Source: Congeria kusceri (taxonomy: Eukaryota > Mollusca > Bivalvia > Myida > Dreissenidae). From it: DNA of 64,000 nt. The translations under genes and the position numbers were made by a program. Location: assembly GCA_027627225.1 (NCBI GenBank), contig CM051030.1:21467605-21531604 (forward strand). The letters run 5' to 3'. The notes beneath the pieces are model-generated. The model was not told the origin of the DNA, did not search any database, and was given only the letters and a program-made list of their open reading frames with translations. How positions within the stretch are numbered: the stretch's first letter is position 1; every line of letters begins with the position of its first letter. Below, piece after piece: positions 49,086 to 60,028 of the stretch.

Positions 49086-50226
49086 ACGTCTTTCAGAATA
49101 ACTACACTCATCTGATACAAAATAGTTTTCACACATTCCCGCAATTCTTGTTTATTAGTTAAATTTACCTAACAAATAACCATTATGTTAACGTAAATTA
49201 TTTAGGTTATTAATGTATCACTGGTAAAAGCATGGGTTATCACAGTACAATAATTAATAATGATTATTCATCTTAAATTTATATTGGGGTTCGTAAAGTT
49301 GTCTTATGGTGTCCGAAATATCTGGGGATCCGAGAAGTCTTCTTATATAGGTGGGGACCGAAAAATCTGGGGTCCGAGAAGTCACCTAACCGATCATCTT
49401 GGCCCAATTGTATTATGTTTATGATAAAAATGATATATCAATATAAATTTCAACGCCGATTGTCTTTTTTAAAGACATTTCTTGTTTATTGGTGGCTGAT
49501 AGTCTAGCTGGGGCCTAAAGTGGGGAAGTGAATTAAAATAGAGTAGATAGTTTCATTCACATATTGCATCTTATTTAATAATGAAACAGTTATGCATTTT
49601 GTCTTAATTGTGGGTAATTAATAGAAAGGGCAAACTGTGATAATTATGAATGGATTATAGTGTGTGAATTAGCAAATATGCAGGTAAGAAATAATATGCA
49701 TTTGACAAATATTTCAATATAATAAGCTAAGATTTTTTGTGAACTGCCTCATAAGTCCAATTTACTCTATAACTACGATTTTAGAGGCTTAAAATCTCGA
49801 TTTATGACTGAGTATTCACAGTAGTGGTCCTCTACAAAGATTGTTAAAATGATGCCTCTGGGGTCAAAACTGTGCACACTCTGGGGGTCACATGGTTTAT
49901 ATCGACTTAAATAGCAAAAGAACTTTAAAAATCATCTCCTCTGAAACTGCAAGGCCCAGAGGTTTCATATTTGGGATGTAACGTTGTAAAGTGGTCCTCT
50001 ACAAAGATTGTTGAAATGATGCCACTGGGGTCAAACTGGGCTACCCTGGGGGTCACATGGTTTATATAGACTGAAATAGCAAAATGACTTTTAAAATCTT
50101 CTCCTCTGAAACCGTAAGGCCCAAAGGTTTCATATTTGGTATGTAACATTGTATGGTGGTCCTCTACAAAGATTGTTCAAATGATGCCCCTGAGGTCAAA
50201 ACTGGGCACACCCCGGGGGTCACATG

Positions 50227-52595
50227 CAGTGCTCCAGCCAGGATTTGAAAAGGGCAGTGTGCTAAATCCTGAAAAGGGCACTTTTGCGTGTGTTCTTATT
50301 TTTTGCAAGGGTATACCAATAAATATACTTTAGAAAATACACAAACATAGGTTATATATTTGTTTCATTTATAAATATTTTATCATACTTTGTTTATTTG
50401 GAATGATTGAACTAAGTTATGTGTAATAAGCAATACAATTATTGTACTATTATATTATTATATAATTTTAAATTTTCAATCTATATATCAAGCAAAATTC
50501 ATGGTTTGAAAGAATATCCCTTATTCTTTTTATACAACATACAATCACACAACATACAATCCTATTTTCAAGCAAAATTATTTGAAGTTGTTTATAAGAA
50601 ACTTCAATATATTTATTTAAAAGAAATATCTGTAATTATAACCCCCAAATATTATCAATAGCATTTAGATTTAACAGTATTAACTACACCTAGTGTAAAT
50701 GTAATCAAATGCATTGGATTGTATTTGCTATATACAAACATACGTCCGAAATGAAACGTCCGAAAACATGTATATTTCATAAAATAATCAAACTGTTCTA
50801 TAAGTTAGTATTTCAATATAAAACTTAAATATGTGACTGGAAACTTAATAAATACTTAAAAACAAAATGGAAAACATGCATTTCATTACAAAGTACAGTG
50901 TTGGACTGTTCATAAAATTTATTGGTAATCGCGAACGATATTTCGATAGTTGTATACAGTTGTGGAGAAGGTAACTACAATAAATCAAATGCATTTACAA
51001 TTCATCAAATTACGAGAAACACATTTATTCTGTATTTGAATGTTGATACGTATTCAAATGCTTATTTACCAATTTTTTTTACGATTAATTGATTGTAAAA
51101 CGCTTGAGTCAGAACCCGAACGATCTCTCGCTAACCGGCGTTGCGTAAAAAAATACATTTACATTGAAATTACGGCACATTGTCAGTTTATAACATGATC
51201 TTGTTACAGGACACGTTTGTGGTAAATATTATACATGTACGAAAGCGTTTACCAGCAGCTGTACACGTGCTTTCCACGAGTATTTCGTGACATCTCTGGC
51301 GTTAGGAAATAGTACGCGCGTTTCATGCACGTTTTCCACGAGCATTTTATGACGTCGCTAGCGTTAAGAAATATTTAGCGCTTTTTTCCAACATTACACT
51401 ATTTGGTCACAGAGATATGTAATTGTCATTAATAAACATGCAGTTGTGAAATTATTTTAATTTGATGTTCCACATTTGTAAAACAACGTGAGAACCCAAA
51501 TTTCATAACCGCTCTTTAAGTATATGAAATTAATAAATATCTTCATTCCAGTAAAAATCCAAATTAATTTCATTCTTTACAAATTAAATTAAACTGTTAA
51601 AACATCCATTGTTACAATTCACACTTTGGCATTTACTACCCTACCCATTTTTTTAGTACTTCCAAAATCCTTTTTACGCGATTTTAATGACTAGTAAGCT
51701 GCACACGATTTTGTTTGAGCAGCAAAATGCAAAACACGCCTTTGATGTGAAGCAGACATAATATCGACAAGTTACTGATCACAAATGTAAAAGTTTACGT
51801 CAGTAAACATGAAAATGTGTTGTGTTCTTGTGATGTGAATGGGAAAGTACAGAATTATGATGCAATTTGTCGTGTTTCATATTGAAATGCTTGTGGTTTT
51901 CTATGCTGGGATAATTTAGATCGGATTAAAATATATTATGATACGGTAAGAGTTTAACTTATTTTTATTAACGTAGAATCTACGGGCGATATCTGGGTTT
52001 GATGCGCTCTCAACTGCTCACAGTCTATTTTAGTAATAATTTCTCATTACACAAACACTTGTGAACTCAGAACCGTATTTCTGACATGTATCTCCATGCT
52101 AAAAACGTGTTTTGCTAGAAATTCTGCAAGGTCAAGGACACCTCGTGGAAAACTTGCATGCATTCGCCAGATGCACAAACTGCATATACATGACTAATTT
52201 CGTGTACGGATACCGTATGTCAAGTGACGATATGGTAAATCAATAGCCATTTTTATTAACAGCGTCCAAGCGTCATAATCCGATCACCAAATGAGCGAGC
52301 GCTTTACTTGAACAACGGCGAGATAGGGCGAGATAAATGACATAATATACATGTATCCACGGATTTTGTTGATCGGTATTTACTCAGGAGATTAAGTTGA
52401 CACAGCGTGCATCCGTTTGGTTCATTGCGTAGTACATGTATATAGACACGACGGCTCAGTAAACTAGAATATGGTTATATAAACAGCATAGCCGAGACCA
52501 AAGAGGGCAGGGCGGTGTCGAGGGCGGCAGGGCGGGGGCAAAGAGGAACGGGTCCGGGTCCTGCTCCCTGCTATTTAGACCTAGCTGGAGCACTG
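50227..52595. mobile_element. hAT-like 2.4 kb TIR element, 5-bp target duplication
   Basis: The TIR is CAGTGCTCCAGCCAGG against inverted CAGTGCTCCAGCTAGG, flanked by ACATG (50222-50226 and 52596-52600). The uninterrupted array unit reads GGGTCACATGGTTTATATAG, so the empty site is known. AAAGGGCAGTGTGC near the left and GAGGGCAGGGCGG near the right are subterminal repeats. The interior is AT-rich and non-coding. Confidence 0.9.
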
Positions 52596-53375
52596 ACATG
52601 GTTTATATAGACTTAAAAGTTAAGTAGCAAAATGACTTTAAAAATCTCTTCTGAAACTGCTAAGGCCAGAGGTTTTGTATTTGGTATGTACCATTGTATA
52701 GTTGTCCTCTACAAAGATTGTTTGAATGATGTCTCAGGGGTCAAAACTGGCCCTGCCCTGGGGGTCACACTGTTTATATAGACTTAAATAGCAAAAATGA
52801 CTTTAAAATCTCCTCTGAAATCGGAGTGTTTCATATTTTATATGTAACATTGTATAGTAGTCGTCAACAAAGATTGTTCAAAGTATGCCCCTGGGGTAAA
52901 AAGTGGCCATGACCCGGGGGTCACACGGTTTATATAGACTTATATGGCAGTTGGGCCTTTAAAATCTTCTTTTTTAAAACTGTATGGCCCAGAAGTTTTA
53001 TATTTTTCGTGAAATATTGTGGAGTGGTCCTCTACAAAAATTGTAGCCCCTGGAGGTCACATGGTTTATATACATTTAAATAGCAAAATGACTTTAAAAA
53101 TCTTCTCTGCAACCGCAAGGCCCAGTGGTTTCATATTTGGTATGTAACATTGAATAGTGGTCCACTACAAATGTTGTTCAAATTATGCCCCTAAGGTTGA
53201 AAGTGGCCACGCCCTGTGGGTCACATGGTTTATATAGACTAAAAAACTTCTGAACCTGCAAGGCCCAGATTTTTATACTCATGTAAGGGGTTTAGTGCCA
53301 TTTTGTCTTCTTGTTATTAGCCATTATGATGCCTTAAACTCAGGTGAGCAACCTAGGGCCATCATGGCCCTCTTG

Positions 53376-54110
53376 TTTCAGTTTGGATTATTATCAATGT
53401 TTTACGAACATATTGTTCTTTCAAACACTGACATGGTTATTTCAACTGATATGTTTGAACGTGTTTTATGGTGTTTTGTTCGGCACTTTACACGTGTATC
53501 TTAATAATAAAAACGTTCTTCTTACATTTACTGTTAAAATGATGAATTTGACTGGACATTTAAGTAGGTCAAATGGGTACTAAAATGATATCATGCTTTC
53601 TGAAACGTCATTTTTTATCAAATGCATCTTACGTTTTGTTCCAAACGACAGATTTTCTTAAAATTTCGCACATACATACATACATACATACATGTATACT
53701 TACACCAAAACATTTATAAAAAGTATGGGTCACCGAACAAGTTTGGGAAATATTGGACTTTAAATAGGGTATCTGTGTAGCATTTATCATGTTTTGTTTT
53801 AACATTGTTTACGTTAACATCGTATTGATTGCCAAAATAGAATGGAGACATTTAAATGGATCTTTTCTTAACTGATTTCTTTAGAAATACATTGTATAAC
53901 TTTTTAAAAGATAGGTTGAAATTATTATTATGTAGATTTTAAATTGGTTTCAGATGTTTTGACAGTATGTATGGATATTGTGATTAATGACACACTACAT
54001 AAACACTAACCATTGACTGGAACTTAGATTTACACAGATACACAGTTATCAATTGAAATTAGTATATTGTAACCTATATACACTAAAGAAAAAAAAATGA
54101 AGCAATTTTT
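53376..54110 (+). repeat. Satellite-like unit, right part
   Basis: Resumes the unit cut at 44344 with TTTCAGTTTGGATTATTATC and runs collinear with 48430-49085, including AATTTGACTGGACATTTAAG and AAATTTCGCACATACAT. Confidence 0.75.
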
Positions 54111-54117
54111 TTATTTA

Positions 54118-54173
54118 TTTATTATGCTTCCTTTCATTTATATATCTATAGAAATGAAGGGAAGCATAATAAA
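54118..54173. repeat. Near-perfect hairpin
   Basis: 22-bp arms (TTTATTATGCTTCC...) with one mismatch around a 12-base AT loop. It lies just after the satellite unit, where the paralogous copy near 49085 has no such sequence. Confidence 0.85.
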
Positions 54174-54373
54174 CGAATAAACATAAGTAAAGTGCTAAAT
54201 AATTTTTTTTTATCATACTATTCTTTATGTTTCCAACGCAATAACAGACGTTTAGTGATGTAACGATATACCGGTACATACCAGTTTATTGCAGTGTCAG
54301 ACCTTGCGGTCATATATCGCGATATGTAAATTTTATACTGGTATTTAACGATTGTACTGTGCACCAACAAGTC

Positions 54374-54662
54374 GTGGTGGATCCGTGGTCTAGTGGTAAC
54401 GCACTGGTTTCACAACACAGGGGTCGCAGGTTCGAGCCCCCGGTACACCCTAACCTACTAACTCGTCTTTCGCATGAGATGTTAAACTGAGGAGCAGTGT
54501 ACTAGGTGCTTCACACCGGGCACTAAAAGACCCAGTGTCGTCTCTGGAACGGGGCGTCTCCTGTATCTTGCACTATCCCTCGTAACCCAACTAACAAGTC
54601 TTCTGGGGGTGATGGCCATATGGGAAAGAATCCCGGTGCACTCGATAAAAATGTAACACACA
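54374..54662 (+). mobile_element. Intact tRNA-derived SINE with 12-bp target duplication
   Basis: CACCAACAAGTC flanks it exactly (54362-54373 and 54663-54674). The head has an A box TGGTCTAGTGG (54386-54396) and a B box GGTTCGAGCCC (54429-54439), so it can in principle be transcribed by RNA polymerase III. A ~200-bp body (GAGATGTTAAACTGAGG...) and a short A-rich/ACAC tail follow. The perfect duplication marks a recent insertion. It is not a cellular tRNA gene, because the stems pair poorly and no terminator T run follows the head. Confidence 0.9.
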
Positions 54663-54722
54663 CACCAACAAGTCACTTTTTCAGTCTCCTAATTTTACGC
54701 TTCTTAGTTCCGTGATGTTAAT

Positions 54723-54810
54723 ACATTTCAACACATATTTTTTAATTTGTACCTTTATACGTTCAGAGGAACGTATAAAGGTACAAATTAAAAAATATGT
54801 GTTGAAATGT
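54723..54810. repeat. Perfect 42-bp-arm palindrome
   Basis: The arm 54723-54764 is exactly complementary to 54769-54810 around the 4-base loop AGAG. A poly-A run follows from 54812. Such a perfect foldback must be very young, or an assembly or library artefact. Confidence 0.95.
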
Positions 54811-54829
54811 TAAAAAAAAAAAAAAAAAT

Positions 54830-55518
54830 ACAATACATTCCAGGTAGTACGAAACCTGTCAGACAATATCACATGTGAGACAAAATATAATAGTGTCTGA
54901 CAAAATTTATCATAAACCTTATACCTATTATTATTAAATGTTAGTTTTGACTTTTGTTTGATACATAAAGGAATTATTACTGCAAAAATCATCTGTATGC
55001 ATTATCATATTCCAGATAAATAAATAAATATCAATTGGCTAACAATTTACATCATGTTTACAACATGTGGCGTATGCTTTACAAATCTGTGTCTGACAGT
55101 TGATGTTGAGGTTCACAGAGTCTGAGATTCAACAGATAAATGTTTAAAATTGTCTTTGAAAACAATACCAGCACTTTATATTTAAGTAAGAAATCAGTTT
55201 AAAAAGATTTAATTGAGATATATGGTATTGGATAACTTTTACTACATACAATAACATTTACCTGTTTGACAGCCACAATGAATAAACAATCAACAATTTT
55301 ATTTTCATAAAATAAACAACAATTTCATTTTCACAAAATATCAAACTTACTTTATCAAGCTTGGACAAGCTGAAGTTTAACACACTGTTGTTTTCCTTCA
55401 TCTCTGCTGAAGTTTTACTGCAGAATCAAATGTTCTTTCATAATCTGCATACCTGTGTAAAGAAAGAGATACATGTATTAAGTATAAAACTGCTATTAGC
55501 TATTTACAAATGAGCATT
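54830..55518. other. AT-rich DNA, no features
   Basis: Nothing recognisable except short AT-rich direct repeats (ACAATTTTATTTTCATAAAAT and a near copy) at about 55292-55338. Confidence 0.6.
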
Positions 55519-55966
55519 AAAGGGACCTGTTCACAGATTGGCAAATTGATAATTTTCAAAAAAAAAAATCACAGATCACAAAAAGAAAAATACATTATAT
55601 ATAAACGAGCAAAGTTACACTACTGACAAAGAAATATATTGGAAATATACTGTTGTTTATGAAAAATCATCAATTGAAATGGATCCAATTATAAAGCGTT
55701 TGTAGCGCTTTTTGTCGGTATTTTGTAAAACGTGTATCACTAACATAGCGTTAAAAAATCATCTCAATGATCGGCACTCAAAAAAGCCGAGTGGTTACAG
55801 TGACAGATTTTTGATCCCGGCGAACGTGGTTCGAGTCCCGGCGAGGGCAATTTATTTATTTTCTCTATATAATATGTGTTTTGGTCAATAAAATTTCTTT
55901 GGTTTTTGCAATTAAGACGTTAAATGACATTTAAAAAAAATACGATAATCTGTGAACAAGTCCCTT
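55519..55966. mobile_element. TIR element containing a tRNA-like pol III promoter
   Basis: The ends are AAGGGACCTGTTCACAGATT (left) and inverted AAGGGACTTGTTCACAGATT (right), one mismatch in 20. Inside, a tRNA-like segment (about 55783-55850) has GCCGAGTGGTTACAGTGAC as A-box region and a perfect B box GGTTCGAGTCC (55828-55838). This combines a MITE layout with SINE promoter elements. No coding. Confidence 0.75.
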
Positions 55967-56704
55967 GAACGAAATCTATTTTCATCCTATTGCAACTACT
56001 GGTATTTGGCCAATCTACTGCAGGTAAAATTAACATTATAAATTATCATAGATCTACATGTAAATATTTGGAATAAGATGTATAGCAGGTTTACATATTA
56101 TGTTTAAGGGCATTGATTAAGTAGAACGGCATTAACACACATGAATTTGCTGTTCATTTCTTGTGTAATTAAATATTTTAATATTGATTATAATGATGAA
56201 TAAGAACATGAAAATTAATGCAAGGCATATAAAAATGAAATATATTTCTTATAGTATGTGTATGTGATTGCTTAAGATAATTCATGCGTGTGTACTTCAC
56301 AACTCAACAATTAATTTATTGCCATATGGTGTACATTTTAATAAATTATGCAACTTCAACAAAAGCAACTATATTGTTTTCCTACTGATAACCCATGCTT
56401 CATTTGCACAAAGATTACATGTACAAAACAACACACACATAGTTGTGATAGGTGAAGATACATTTTTAAATAGTCGCGAAAATACATGACACTAGAGATA
56501 TAATTACTTCAAATATGATTTTAAGAGCATTTATGATAATTAAGTTATGAAAAACTATTTTTTAAAGTGCAAAAGTCAAATTAATTACTTATTATTAAAA
56601 GAATGCAGACTGCATTGTGCTCCTCTAAAGAAACTCAGCAGTTGACAAAACAATTCTAAAGTCAAAATGGCCGCTGTGGATAACTGCCAAACTGACCGAT
56701 ATAG
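55967..56704. other. AT-rich DNA, no features
   Basis: No domain, exon or repeat boundary recognised. Confidence 0.6.
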
Positions 56705-57930
56705 GCATGTTTGCTGGGACCCATATGGGTTTGCTATTGTTGGGCCCATATGTTAGTTAAGATGCTATATGGTCTCTCTTACTGGGACCCATATGGGCTT
56801 GCTATTGGTAACCCATCTAGGTCTGCTTTTTTGGGGGCACATATGGGCTTTCTTGCTGGGACCCATATGGATTTCCTTTTCGGGGACGCATATATGCTTT
56901 TTGGTCTGGGTCTTTCTTTGAACTGTTATGGGCATGATAATGTATGTGGGACCCACACAATGCCCATGTGGTTAATAAACTTAATAAGCCAAGTTATAGC
57001 CCATATTGGGCCCACATAGGCTGGCTTGCCGAGACCCATACAAGCTTACTTGCTGGGGACTCATTTGGGCTTTTTTGAGGGGACCCATATTGGGTTGCTT
57101 GTTGTGGTGCCGTATGGGCATGCTTGTTGGGAACCCATATGGGGATGCGCTATGTGACCCATATGTGCTAATTTGTTTGGTACCCATGTGGGCTCGGAAC
57201 CTCTCCTGTTGAGACCCATATGATATTGCTGTTGTTAACCCATATGGGCTTGCTTGTCGAGACGCGTTATGGGCTGTCTTTTTGGGACCCATCAGGGCTT
57301 AGTTGTTGGGGACCTATATAGTTTTTTTGTGCAGGGTCCCAGATTTGCTTTCATATTGGGCGCCAATTTGGGCTTTCTTACTGGGAACAATGTGTGTTGC
57401 TTTGATGGGACACATATTGGGTTGCTTGTATGTAACCTATATGGGTTACTTTGTTGGGAACCCATATGGGCCTTCTTGATCGGACCACTATGGGCTTGCT
57501 TGTTTGGTACCAATATGGGCTCTATTGCAGGGACCCATATGGTCGTGCTGTTGTTGAACCCAAATGGGCTTGCTTGTTGGGGATCCATATGGGTTGTTGT
57601 GCTGAAACCCATATGGACTTACTTGTTGGGGACCTATATGGGCTTTTTTGCTGAGATCCATATAGGCTTGCTTGCCTGTGACCTTACTGGTTATGATATT
57701 GGCAATACAACGCATATGGGTCCCACATGGCGCAAATGTGGTGTATAAGCCCAGGTATAACCCATATCAGTCCCACATGGGATGGCTTACTGGGACCCAC
57801 ATGGACATACTTTTTAGGAACCAATGTGGCTTTGCTTGCTTGGTCCGATATAGGCAGAAACATATTGTATGGGTCCCACATGGGGCCCATATGGTATATT
57901 TTTTCTAGGTATAGCCCATATTGTGCTTGC
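56705..57930. repeat. CCCATATGGG minisatellite
   Basis: About 1.2 kb of degenerate units, mostly 30-40 bp, built around GGGACCCATATGGGCTTGCTTGTTG. Because CCCATATGGG is palindromic and stops are rare, several frames stay open on both strands (for example 57254-57748 + and 57292-57612 -). Their products are low-complexity repeats rich in HMG/YGS on the minus strand and hydrophobic on the + strand. No gene evidence. Confidence 0.9.
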
Positions 57931-57960
57931 TGGGTTATAGTTGTCCATTAGGTATAATAA

Positions 57961-58552
57961 CTGGCATACTTCTAAAAGTGTGAACATATTGTTAATTAAG
58001 GGCTGTTTGTCGGCTCATTATGAATTGGCTTATTAGTGTCAGTTATATTCGCTAATTAGCCTTTAATTGGCATACTTTTTTAAAGTGCGAACAATTAATA
58101 ATACATATAATTGCAATAAAATATTTAATGAATACATGTATGTAACTATAATTATAATATAGTATAAATTAAATTGTGTTTATATATATTCAGAAAATGC
58201 ATGACTGTATAAGCGATCGCCGATAAATACACTATATCGACCGCGATGTCGGGGTTGACAATAATTGTACAAAGGAACGATTGACCGGGCGGTCAAAATA
58301 CTGTAGGAACCTATGTCCAGGATATCAAAATTAGTTAGGATCGAGTGTCCAGGGTGTCATAATCATGTTGGAACCATTGTCCGCCTTTGTAAAAAAATAG
58401 AAACGATTGTCAGTAGGAGCCGATGTCCGATAACCTAAAATTGACATCAAAATATACTGACATTAGCTTGGAATTTGGTGTTTCAGTGTGAAACCAGTGT
58501 ATTTCCAGTTTATACATCCACGCTGTCAGGCTTATATTTTCATGTTTTTTTT
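57961..58552. other. AT-rich DNA before a minisatellite element
   Basis: A ~60-bp segment (ACTGGCATACTTCTAAAAGTG) is repeated, diverged, at about 58063. No genes. Confidence 0.5.
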
Positions 58553-59332
58553 AGCTCACCTGAGCACACCGTGGTGAGCTTTTGTGATCGCCTTTTGTCC
58601 ATTGTCCTTCTTTCGTCGTCAGAACATTTGTCCCAATGATATCTTGGCTGAGTTTGAATCTGGGTCATGTTGGGTGAAAAACTAAGTCACTAGGTCTAAT
58701 TGAAGAAAAAGCTTGTTAACACTCTCAGTCACATTTTTCGCCCAATCTTCATGAAACGTGGTCAGAACATTTGACTTAATGATATCTCAGCGGAGTTTGA
58801 ATCTGGGTCATGTTCAGTGAAAAAACTAGGTCACTAGGTCAAATTGAAGAAAAAGCTTGTGAACACTCTAGAAGTCACATTTTTTGCCCAATCTTCATGA
58901 AATTTGGTCAGAACATTTGTCCCAATGATATCTCGGCTGATTTTGAATATGGATTATGTGGGATCAAAAACTAGGTCACTAGGTCAAATTGAAGAAAAAG
59001 CTTGTTAACACTTGAAGTCACATTTTTCGCCCAATCTTCATGAAACTTGTCAGAACATTTGTCCTAATGGTATCTCGGCCTAGTTTGAATCTGGGTCATG
59101 TGGGGTCATAAACTAGATCACAAGCTCAAATTGAAGAAAAAGCTTCAATTTCAATATGTACTTTAAAATTTTGAATGTCTATGGTCACTTAAATTTTTAA
59201 AACCATGATGATTAGACCGCCTTTCCATCAGTCTGTATCAGATTATCAATATCCTTATAAAAATCTAACACATGGAATATTGTTGGACTAATGAAACTCA
59301 TGCGAGCGACCCAGGGCCATTTGGCCCTCTTG
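58553..59332 (+). mobile_element. Complete short minisatellite (HINE-like) element
   Basis: 780 bp. It starts after eight T with AGCTCACCTGAGCACACCG and GTGATCGCC. Three to four ~155-bp units follow (CAGAACATTTGTCCCAATG...GAAGAAAAAGCTTG). It ends GCGAGCGACCCAGGGCCA, hairpin AGGGCCATTTGGCCCT, CTTG, then T. It lies in the intron just upstream of the 59480 exon. It shares head and tail but not the internal unit with the 44345 element. Confidence 0.85.
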
Positions 59333-59479
59333 TCTGCAAATATTTTAAGAAATATCTCTAAAAACTGTGCACAAGAAAGTGAACAAACTACTGGAGATTG
59401 TCAGTCAAATCACTTGTAATTTTGATGTGTTAATTTTACCCATTGGTGCAGTGGTTTATACAAACTTTGTGTAACTCAG

Positions 59480-59788
59480 GTCCCCCAACTCGACCTACTA
59501 TCGGTTCCGATGCAAGCATTGCATACGAAGGACAGTCTGCAGTTCTCACATGCAGTAGCACATCCACAACTGTACCCATTGGTCACAACCTGAGAATGAC
59601 TTATGAATGGAAAAGAGACGGAAATACAGTCAGCACAGGAGGACGATTCACTCTGGAACCAACCACAGGAAGAACGCTCACTATTACGAACATCAACAGA
59701 AATGACACGTACAGTTTCTCTTGTAGAGCCACAGAGCAGGGTGGCAACTCATCTCTACTAAGTGATGGGTACAGCCTGACAGTCGGGT
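59480..59788 (+). CDS. Ig-superfamily gene: Ig-domain exon 2
   Basis: Acceptor TGTGTAACTCAG ends at 59479; the donor GTAAGT starts at 59789. Both are phase 1 and the length (309 bp) is a multiple of three. The peptide has the I/C2-set pattern: PPTRPTI at the domain border, GQSAVLTC (B-strand Cys), YEWKRDG (C-strand Trp), RTLTITNINRNDTYSFSC (E-F strands and second Cys) and SLTVG (G strand). It is one extracellular Ig fold in a modular receptor or adhesion protein. The preceding exon in this window is at 34400-34723, about 25 kb away; the next is at 62895. Confidence 0.8.
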
Positions 59789-60028
59789 GTAAGTTTATGG
59801 TTATACAGATAAAACATTGCTTTGTTTCATGTATTTATAACTTATTTAATATAATTATGTTACTACATTAATTTGATTTTAGCTGGATTAAGTGTGTCAG
59901 CTCCTCACATTATAGTAATGGGAGCAACTTCACCAAAACATTCTAAATTCTTCCTTGCAGAAAAAACCAGCAAAACAAAACCGAATTGTTCTAAGACTAC
60001 ATTTATTAGAATTACTTACATACATTTT

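Larger units (their letters stand above)
46150..49821. mobile_element. 3.7 kb TA-target TIR element nested in the array
   Basis: The left end CCGTAAATACACAGTCATAAG and the inverted right end CTGTGAATACTCAGTCATAA share roughly 27 of 36 positions. TA flanks both sides (46148-46149 and 49822-49823), and excision restores CATTGTATAGTGGTCC of the host array. Inside are a SINE (46273-46636), a small MITE (47541-47726), two or three satellite-like units (47930-49085), and segments homologous in inverse to 61770-62770. No transposase. Confidence 0.75.
44345..53375 (+). mobile_element. Minisatellite (HINE-like) element split by two later insertions
   Basis: The head AGCTCACCTGAACAC follows a T run at 44340-44344. 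Type 1 units (~166 bp) run 44590-46149, 49822-50226 and 52596-53270. It ends with AGGTGAGCAACCTAGGGCC, the hairpin AGGGCCATCATGGCCCT and CTTG at 53375, followed by TTT. Excising 46150-49821 and 50227-52595, each with one target duplication, rejoins the array in exact register and leaves a roughly 3.0 kb element. The flanking satellite also rejoins across its outer ends. Non-coding; probably mobilised by a Helentron-type Rep/helicase. Confidence 0.8.

Noticed and set aside
54374..54450. A functional tRNA gene
   Set aside because: The A and B boxes are good, but the stems do not pair properly; it continues into a SINE body and is flanked by a 12-bp target duplication.
57254..57748. 164-codon membrane-protein-like ORF
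   Set aside because: It is the CCCATATGGG minisatellite. Opposite-strand frames are equally open, and the hydrophobicity follows from the repeat composition.
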